This document shows, one piece after another, positions 5,655-10,167 of a stretch of DNA of 10,167 nt. The notes beneath the pieces were generated by a model. The model was not told the origin of the DNA and did no database searches. It worked only from the letters and a program-made list of their open reading frames with translations. Made by a program: the position numbers and the translations under genes. Source of the stretch: Clostridia bacterium (GTDB lineage: Bacteria; Bacillota; Clostridia; Christensenellales; CAG-1252); assembly GCA_017615495.1 (NCBI GenBank), contig JAGAAA010000110.1:1-10167 (forward strand), in the 5' to 3' direction. Every line of letters begins with the position of its first letter. Position 1 is the stretch's first letter.

Positions 5655-7007
5655 ATGAGCATCAAAAAGAAACTGTTACTCACAAACCTGATTATCTTCG
5701 CCGTAATGGTGGCGCTGTCACTCACATACAGTTTCTTTGCGAACGCCTTGCTCGACAAGTTCCCCATCACGGGGCCGGACAAGGAGGAATTCAACGCCAT
5801 TTCCGCCATTTTGACGGACGACGTGATCTCGGATGACAACAAGGCGGAGGCCGTGGAAGCGTACGGGTATAAGTACTCGATCTACGACACCAAAAACAAC
5901 CCCGTCAAAACCTACGGCAACGAGCTTAAAAACTACGAGCTCAACATCCGTTCCACCACCCCCGTTGTGGAGACCTTTGCTGATAAAGTTTTGATCGGCG
6001 TGTTGCGCAACGGTCGCGTGTACGTGGCGGTCAAAGTCATCAAGCGTGACAACGCGTTCTATACGGCGAAGAACATTGCGGTGGTGGTGATGATAGCGTT
6101 CTGCGCGATCGTGGTGTTCCTCACTTGCTACTATCAGGTCTATACCATCTTCCCTCCGCTCAGCGTGCTGCGCGGCGGTTTGAAGCAGGTGGCGGCGGGC
6201 AACTACTCCTACCGCTTGAAATCGGATAAAAACGACGAGATCGGCTCGGTGATAGGCGAGTTTGAGATCATGCGGCGAAAGCTGGCGGACCTCGATAAGC
6301 AAAAATCCGAATTCGACCGTCAGCGCGGTGAGATCATCGCCGGTATCAGCCATGACCTCAAAACGCCCTTGACCACCATCCAAGGCTATACCAAAGGCTT
6401 GATGGACGGCGTTGCCAACACGCCGGAAAAGACGACGCGTTACTTAAAGACCATCTACGAAACGGCGCTTACGATGAATTCCCTCGTCAACCAGCTCAAC
6501 GATTTCTCCAAGATGGACATCGACACCATCGAGTATAGCTTTATGGAGCGCGACCTCGTAAAGCTCATACAAGACTTTGCGGCGATCAACATTCCGATCT
6601 ACGCCACCAAAGGGCTCAAGGTCATCACCGACTTTGCGGACGAGCCCGTTGAAGCGGATATCGACAAGGACCAATTCCTTCGCGTCATCAGAAACATTCT
6701 GGACAACAGCGTGAAGTACAAGGACAAAAAGGAAGGGGAAGCGCGTATCAAAGTCTATTCGGACGGCTCCAACGCCGTGTTGGAGATCTCGGACAACGGC
6801 CCCGGCGTATCTCCGCACGAAATAGAGTATATCTTTGAAAGCTACTACAGGGGCGATCCGTCGAGGACCAACCCCACGACGGGCAGCGGCTTGGGGCTTT
6901 CGATCGTTAAGACCATCATCACCGCCCACGAAGGCACGGTGAAAGCCGTCAACGACGGCGGGCTCAAAATCATCATCAAAATTCCCCAAAGGAGGAAAAG
7001 AAATTGA
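5655..7007 (+). CDS. Two-component sensor histidine kinase, membrane-bound, HAMP-containing
   Basis: This is an inner-membrane receptor that autophosphorylates on histidine and passes phosphate to the response regulator encoded next. Of its 450 residues, transmembrane helix 1 spans about 7-29. An extracytoplasmic sensor domain of about 110 residues (30-138) matches no family I recognise. Transmembrane helix 2 is about 139-161, a HAMP-like linker about 162-215. The dimerisation helix has the H-box GISHDLKTPLTTIQGY with phospho-acceptor His233. The ATPase domain has the N-box RNILDNSVKY (Asn347, Asn351), G1 box DNGPGV (380-385), F-box IFESYYRG (393-400) and G2 box GSGLGLSIVK (410-419). All catalytic motifs are intact. 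The ATG lies at the expected transcription start, suggesting a leaderless mRNA. Its end overlaps the next gene by 4 bases (TTGA). The stimulus cannot be read from the sequence. Confidence 0.95.
   Translation: MSIKKKLLLTNLIIFAVMVALSLTYSFFANALLDKFPITGPDKEEFNAISAILTDDVISDDNKAEAVEAYGYKYSIYDTKNNPVKTYGNELKNYELNIRSTTPVVETFADKVLIGVLRNGRVYVAVKVIKRDNAFYTAKNIAVVVMIAFCAIVVFLTCYYQVYTIFPPLSVLRGGLKQVAAGNYSYRLKSDKNDEIGSVIGEFEIMRRKLADLDKQKSEFDRQRGEIIAGISHDLKTPLTTIQGYTKGLMDGVANTPEKTTRYLKTIYETALTMNSLVNQLNDFSKMDIDTIEYSFMERDLVKLIQDFAAINIPIYATKGLKVITDFADEPVEADIDKDQFLRVIRNILDNSVKYKDKKEGEARIKVYSDGSNAVLEISDNGPGVSPHEIEYIFESYYRGDPSRTNPTTGSGLGLSIVKTIITAHEGTVKAVNDGGLKIIIKIPQRRKRN
6991..6995 (+). promoter_or_regulatory. 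Ribosome binding site fixing the TTG start of the response regulator
   Basis: GGAGG lies 8 bases before TTG 7004. The TTG is followed at once by the conserved KRILIVEDE receiver-domain start, so the rare start codon is secure. Confidence 0.88.
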
Positions 7008-7690
7008 AAAGGATCTTAATTGTTGAGGACGAAAAGAACATCGCGGAAATCGAGAGGGATTACCTCGAATTGGACGGTTTCGAAGTCATCATCGAAAACA
7101 ACGGCGCCAACGGACAGCAACGCGCCCTCAAGGAGGATTTTGACCTTGTGATCCTCGACATCATGCTCCCCGATATGGACGGGTTTGAGATCTGTCGTTC
7201 TCTTCGCAAGGAAAAGGACGTGCCCATCTTGATGGTCACGGCAAAAGTTTCCAGCATCGACAAGGTAAGAGGCCTCGGCATCGGCGCGGACGATTATATC
7301 GTCAAGCCGTTTGATCCGGCGGAACTCGTCGCTCGCGTTAAGGCGCACATCGCCCGTTACGAGCGCATCAAGGGCAACACGCAGGACAAGGGCGTGGACA
7401 TCGAATACCGTGACCTTGTGATCAAGCCGCTTTCGAGAAGGGTGTTCTTCAAGAAGGAAGAAGTGTTCCTGACGGCAAAAGAGTTTGATCTTCTTTACTT
7501 CCTTGCCAGCAACCCCAACGTTGTTTTCCGCAAGGAAACCATCTTCGACAAGGTGTGGGGCGTGGATAGCTTCGGCGACGCCGGCACGGTGGTGGTGCAC
7601 TTGACGCACATTCGTGATAAGATACCGATGGATTACATCGAGACGGTTAGGGGCGTGGGCTATCGCTTCAGCATGCAGCCCGAACAATAA
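7004..7690 (+). CDS. OmpR/PhoB-family response regulator
   Basis: This is a cytosolic transcription factor activated by phosphorylation, almost certainly by the kinase whose gene it overlaps. The 228 residues comprise a receiver domain (about 1-120) with the acidic pocket Glu8/Asp9, phospho-acceptor Asp52 in the strand LVILDIMLPDMDG, Thr79 and Lys101 in the KPF motif, all in their standard positions. A C-terminal winged-helix domain (about 130-225) carries FLTAKEFDLLYFLASNPN, VVHLTHIRDKI and the final ETVRGVGYRF hairpin typical of the OmpR class. Translation starts at TTG, overlapping the kinase stop, which should tie its output to kinase translation. Two hydrolase genes follow after 3 bases and may be co-transcribed; whether the regulator acts on its own promoter is not visible, as I see no clear direct repeat next to the -35 at 5619. 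Confidence 0.96.
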   Translation: MKRILIVEDEKNIAEIERDYLELDGFEVIIENNGANGQQRALKEDFDLVILDIMLPDMDGFEICRSLRKEKDVPILMVTAKVSSIDKVRGLGIGADDYIVKPFDPAELVARVKAHIARYERIKGNTQDKGVDIEYRDLVIKPLSRRVFFKKEEVFLTAKEFDLLYFLASNPNVVFRKETIFDKVWGVDSFGDAGTVVVHLTHIRDKIPMDYIETVRGVGYRFSMQPEQ

Positions 7691-7693
7691 GGG

Positions 7694-8413
7694 ATGTTTC
7701 TGGGCGACTATCATACGCACACAAAATACAGCGACGGGAAGGGTAGCGTAAAGGAAAACGCGTTCGCCGCAAAAGCGCGAGGGCTCAAAGAGATCGCCGT
7801 CACAGACCACGGGTTCCACCTTTTTAGGAAAGGGCTCAAAAAGTACCTTCGTTTGAAAGCGGACTGCGAGGAAGCTTCGGCGCAAACGGGCGTCAAGGTC
7901 ATCGCGGGGGCGGAAGCGGACGTCTTTTCCCTCCAAGGAGAGTTGGATCTTTCGGAGAAAGAGCTTGCCGCCGTGGACTACTTGGTCGCGGGGTTTCACA
8001 AATTTGCGCCGCCAAAAAGCTGTTCGGACTTTTTTAAAATGTATTTCGTCACCTTCTTCAACGGGCTCCTGCCCACGAGCAAGAAGGCAAAGGAGCGCAA
8101 TACCGCCGCCCTGATAGCCGCGGTCAAGCGCTATCCGATCAAGGTGCTGGCGCACCTCAACCACTCGTTAAAAGCGGACGTCGGCGCAGTCGCGAAGGCG
8201 TGCGCGGAAAAGGGCGTTTTGGTGGAGATCAACGCCAAACATTTAAAAGATTTTTGCGGACAATGGGAAGCGCTTGCAAAAAGCGGGGCGCTTTTCGTGG
8301 TCAATTCGGACGCACACAAGCCCCGGGACGTAGGGGCGCTTAACGCGGCGTTTGAAAAAGCGGTACAAGAGGGCATCGACCCCAGCCGCATCGTAAACTA
8401 TTGCGGGGAATAA
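7694..8413 (+). CDS. PHP-domain metal-dependent phosphoesterase (YcdX-like)
   Basis: PHP-domain proteins bind two or three metal ions and hydrolyse phosphoesters; family members include histidinol phosphatases, nucleases and uncharacterised phosphatases. The 239 residues form a single PHP domain with the metal ligands in the expected order: His7 and His9 in DYHTHTKYSDG, His39 in VTDHG, Glu74 in GAEAD, His102 in AGFHK, His154 in LAHLNH, and Asp206/His208 in NSDAHKP. The spacing matches the YcdX type closely; Asp14 stands near the third N-terminal ligand. There is no signal peptide, so it is cytosolic. The ATG comes 3 bases after the regulator stop with no well-spaced ribosome binding site, so it is probably translationally coupled. 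Its substrate is unknown. A role in histidine synthesis is not supported, because no other his gene is nearby. Confidence 0.9.
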   Translation: MFLGDYHTHTKYSDGKGSVKENAFAAKARGLKEIAVTDHGFHLFRKGLKKYLRLKADCEEASAQTGVKVIAGAEADVFSLQGELDLSEKELAAVDYLVAGFHKFAPPKSCSDFFKMYFVTFFNGLLPTSKKAKERNTAALIAAVKRYPIKVLAHLNHSLKADVGAVAKACAEKGVLVEINAKHLKDFCGQWEALAKSGALFVVNSDAHKPRDVGALNAAFEKAVQEGIDPSRIVNYCGE

Positions 8414-8415
8414 CT

Positions 8416-9198
8416 ATGCCAAGGCATTTTGCACATTATTACTTTTCAAAGAAACTGACGGAGAATATGTCTTACGCGATTTCCGCCGTGATCAAGCTTT
8501 ACCCCGACGCTTATCTGCTGGGGAGCTTGGGCGCGGACCTCTTTTCCAGTGAACATAAGGCAAGGTTGGACGCCGCCGACCCCGTGCAGATCTTTGGCGT
8601 GAGCGCCCGTCATATTTTTATGAACGGCTCCAAATGCCAACTTTCTTATATGTTGGGCTTCGTTTCGCATTACGCGCTTGACCGCGTGGCAAACCCCTTT
8701 GCGGGCTACTTTGCGGCAAACGGCGTGGCGCAGTACTTTGGCGGAAAGGTGGAAACCGTCTCCCGCGAGGAGATCGAGATCGGCATTGACCGTCACGTGA
8801 TACGCGATTACCTCGGCATGGAAGAAGCCTTAAAGATCGTGGGCGGGCTGAACACGCGCAAGATCGTTTTGAAGGAGATCACCGAGCTTTATACCGACGT
8901 CCTAAACGACCTTTCGGACATTTACCTGAGCACGCACAAGACGCGCGCGTTGTTGGAAGGCGTTTCGCCCGACATCCCTCTTGCGGAAGGGCTGGGACGG
9001 CTGGACTATATGAACAGGGAAAACCACGAGTGGCGCGACGGCAAAAAGAAAAAGTTCAAGCTCTCTATGGACGAGATCATGGAGAACGAAAAGGAAACCG
9101 CCTACCTCCTTTTGGAAGAGTTTATGGCGATGGCGCGCAGCAACAAAGAGCCCAACGTGGAACTTTTCTCCCTCAACGGGCTTGGCGAAAAAGTATAA
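8416..9198 (+). CDS. Zinc-dependent phospholipase C family protein (cytosolic, function unknown)
   Basis: This 260-residue protein resembles the large uncharacterised branch of the zinc-dependent phospholipase C fold. That branch shares metal-site motifs with secreted clostridial and Bacillus enzymes but usually lacks a signal peptide, as here. Visible elements are MPRHFAHYYF (His7), a YLLGSLGADLF strand-helix (Asp41), ARHIF (His66), the helix YMLGFVSHYALDRVANPF with His85 and Asp89 in the HxxxD arrangement, and EIEIGIDRHV (Glu121, Asp125, His127). Many relatives have a histidine four residues before this glutamate; here that place seems to be Arg117. An in-frame TTG at 8401 could extend the protein by five residues, but MPRHFAHYYF is the normal family start and lies 2 bases after the PHP stop. 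It closes the operon before a strong terminator. Phospholipase activity is not established. Confidence 0.82.
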   Translation: MPRHFAHYYFSKKLTENMSYAISAVIKLYPDAYLLGSLGADLFSSEHKARLDAADPVQIFGVSARHIFMNGSKCQLSYMLGFVSHYALDRVANPFAGYFAANGVAQYFGGKVETVSREEIEIGIDRHVIRDYLGMEEALKIVGGLNTRKIVLKEITELYTDVLNDLSDIYLSTHKTRALLEGVSPDIPLAEGLGRLDYMNRENHEWRDGKKKKFKLSMDEIMENEKETAYLLLEEFMAMARSNKEPNVELFSLNGLGEKV

Positions 9199-9214
9199 AA
9201 GAAAACCGGAACAT

Positions 9215-9238
9215 GACGGCGTTAAGCCGTCTTTTTTT
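9215..9238 (+). terminator. Intrinsic terminator closing the kinase operon
   Basis: GACGGC (9215-9220) and GCCGTC (9226-9231) form a 6-bp GC-rich stem with loop GTTAA, followed at once by seven T's (9232-9238). It lies 16 bases after the phospholipase-family stop codon. Confidence 0.92.
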
Positions 9239-9246
9239 ATGCCCCA

Positions 9247-9276
9247 TTGACATTTGAAAGCTTTTTATGCGAAGAT
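9247..9276 (+). promoter_or_regulatory. Possible promoter of the lipoprotein gene
   Basis: TTGACA (9247-9252) is a perfect -35. The best -10 candidate at the right distance is GAAGAT (9271-9276, 18-base spacer), a poor hexamer helped by a TG (9268-9269) in extended -10 position. Transcription start would fall near 9283, within the ribosome binding site, so either the assignment is off by some bases or the leader is very short. Confidence 0.35.
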
Positions 9277-9281
9277 GAAAT

Positions 9282-9289
9282 AGGGGGTG
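9282..9289 (+). promoter_or_regulatory. Ribosome binding site of the lipoprotein gene (AGGGGGTG), TTG start
   Basis: AGGGGGTG pairs with the 16S tail over eight bases if one G-U pair is allowed, and ends 4 bases before TTG 9294. The TTG is followed directly by a lysine/arginine-led signal peptide, which supports the start. Confidence 0.7.
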
Positions 9290-9293
9290 CGTT

Positions 9294-10167
9294 TTGAAAA
9301 GGGTTGCTATATTCGTTTTGATAATAATGCTTGCACTAATGCTGTGTTCTTGTCGAGTTTATCTCTCTAAAGCGGAAGTGGGAAGATACTATTGCTATGA
9401 GAACAATGTAAAAGCAGATACCTGGATCGAGTTCAAAAATAATCGCATAAATTGGACGGATAGTGAGGGGAATTATGGCTCTGTTAGAGGATCGGAGGGA
9501 GATTATTCTCTTTATGCTAATGCTAATTCTGCGGTAAGTGATGAGAACTTGATGTACAAGGGGTACTTTTCGAACGGAATGTTTTCATTTTATAAAATCG
9601 CAGATAAAACGGAGGAAAGCATCCTTTGTCGAGACTTTTATTCGGAAAAATCATCAACAACGGATAAAGACAGCAGCTTTTATTCTGTAGCTATCATAAC
9701 TTATTCCATTGAGTTGCCCAAAGAAACAGACTCAAATAGTATTTATACTTTGATTTTCGGTAGCTATCTGTCAAAGGGATATGGACCATTCGGCATAAGT
9801 GAAAAAACGTATTATGACCAAGACAATAAGCTGTGTATGCGTTTTGCGGTCAAGGATTGTGCGGAAACGAGAGAATTTGTAAATAAAATTGCAAACGTTA
9901 ATCCCAGAGAGACATTTTTGGTCAAAGACAAAAATGGGGATACCGTTTTGACCGCAAAAGATTTTTTAAAGCCGGATACCTATGGGATGTATGATGATAC
10001 GAAGCCGACTGCGGTGTTTAGAAACAACCAAGAAGGACAAAGAAAAATTCAGGAATGGAAAGAAGAAAATCCTACTGGGATCTTGAAGTTGTTCATTTTC
10101 GGAGAGTATGTCCGCGACGTGTCTATAACAGCGGGGAGTGTTGTAAATATAGAAAACATTGAAATAA
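9294..10167 (+). CDS. Putative lipoprotein of unknown function, 3' end outside the window
   Basis: Reading from TTG 9294 gives 291 codons without a stop up to the right edge, so the gene is real in length but incomplete; the TAA in the last bases is out of frame. The N-terminus is a lipoprotein signal: MKR, a hydrophobic core (4-16) and the lipobox LCSC with Cys20 as the lipidation site, placing the mature protein on the outer face of the membrane. The next part (about 28-105) has the rhythm of a small beta-barrel: VGRYYCYE, WIEFKNNRINWTD, GSVRGSEGDYSLY, YKGYFSNGMFSFYK. This hints at a lipocalin-like sheet but is not a confident family match. The rest (about 110-291) is unrecognised. Base composition is distinctly AT-richer than the neighbouring genes and codon choice is looser (AAT, TAT, AAA and GAT common), suggesting recent acquisition or a fast-evolving surface gene. 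It has its own ribosome binding site and is isolated by the terminator before it. Confidence 0.85.
   Translation, partial: MKRVAIFVLIIMLALMLCSCRVYLSKAEVGRYYCYENNVKADTWIEFKNNRINWTDSEGNYGSVRGSEGDYSLYANANSAVSDENLMYKGYFSNGMFSFYKIADKTEESILCRDFYSEKSSTTDKDSSFYSVAIITYSIELPKETDSNSIYTLIFGSYLSKGYGPFGISEKTYYDQDNKLCMRFAVKDCAETREFVNKIANVNPRETFLVKDKNGDTVLTAKDFLKPDTYGMYDDTKPTAVFRNNQEGQRKIQEWKEENPTGILKLFIFGEYVRDVSITAGSVVNIENIEI

Noticed and set aside
7694..8413. Histidinol phosphatase (HisJ/HisK) of histidine synthesis
   Set aside because: The PHP fold and ligands fit, but no his gene is nearby and the ligand spacing is closer to YcdX-type proteins, so only the general family name is given.
8401..8415. TTG start extending the phospholipase-family protein by five residues
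   Set aside because: It would overlap the PHP gene and move the start away from the family-typical MPRHFAHYYF. ATG 8416 fits the operon spacing better.

Overview
The window looks like ordinary chromosome from a low-to-mid-GC, anaerobic, Firmicutes/Clostridia-type bacterium. This rests on strong AGGAGG-like ribosome binding sites, sigma-A promoters with TG-extended -10 boxes, GTG and TTG starts, a clostridial 2[4Fe-4S] ferredoxin, and tightly packed co-directional genes. An uncultured gut Clostridia lineage would fit, but that is inference; no gene here fixes the taxon. All confident genes are on the + strand.

Layout: (1) 1-496 is the C-terminal part of NAD+ synthetase (nadE), cut by the window edge. 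(2) 497-778 has no gene. It is filled by a modular repeat built from an 8-base word (GTGAAGTT, then its reverse complement AACTTCAC) separated by small palindromes. (3) 792-1310 encodes the wobble-base methyltransferase TrmL. (4) 1365-1642 is a compact ferredoxin unit with its own extended -10 promoter, a 56-residue 2[4Fe-4S] ferredoxin and a UUCG-capped hairpin terminator. (5) 1696-5598 is a tightly coupled run of tilS, a CCA-adding-type tRNA nucleotidyltransferase and rmuC. (6) 5619-9238 is a second unit with its own promoter: a sensor histidine kinase, an OmpR-family response regulator, a PHP-domain phosphoesterase and a zinc-dependent phospholipase C family protein, closed by a strong terminator. 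(7) From 9241 the DNA is clearly AT-richer and holds the start of an unrecognised lipoprotein gene that runs off the right edge.

Functionally, three genes act on tRNA: TrmL and TilS both modify position 34 of the anticodon and the nucleotidyltransferase acts on the 3' end, so the left half is mainly a tRNA-maturation neighbourhood. The right half is a signalling operon whose two downstream metal-dependent hydrolases have no obvious substrate.

I found no convincing new defence system, mobile element, CRISPR array or RNA gene. The most notable signals are the modular repeat at 511-755, the near-identical promoter segments at 1365-1406 and 5619-5662 (the second appears to give a leaderless histidine-kinase mRNA), and the compositional break at about 9240.
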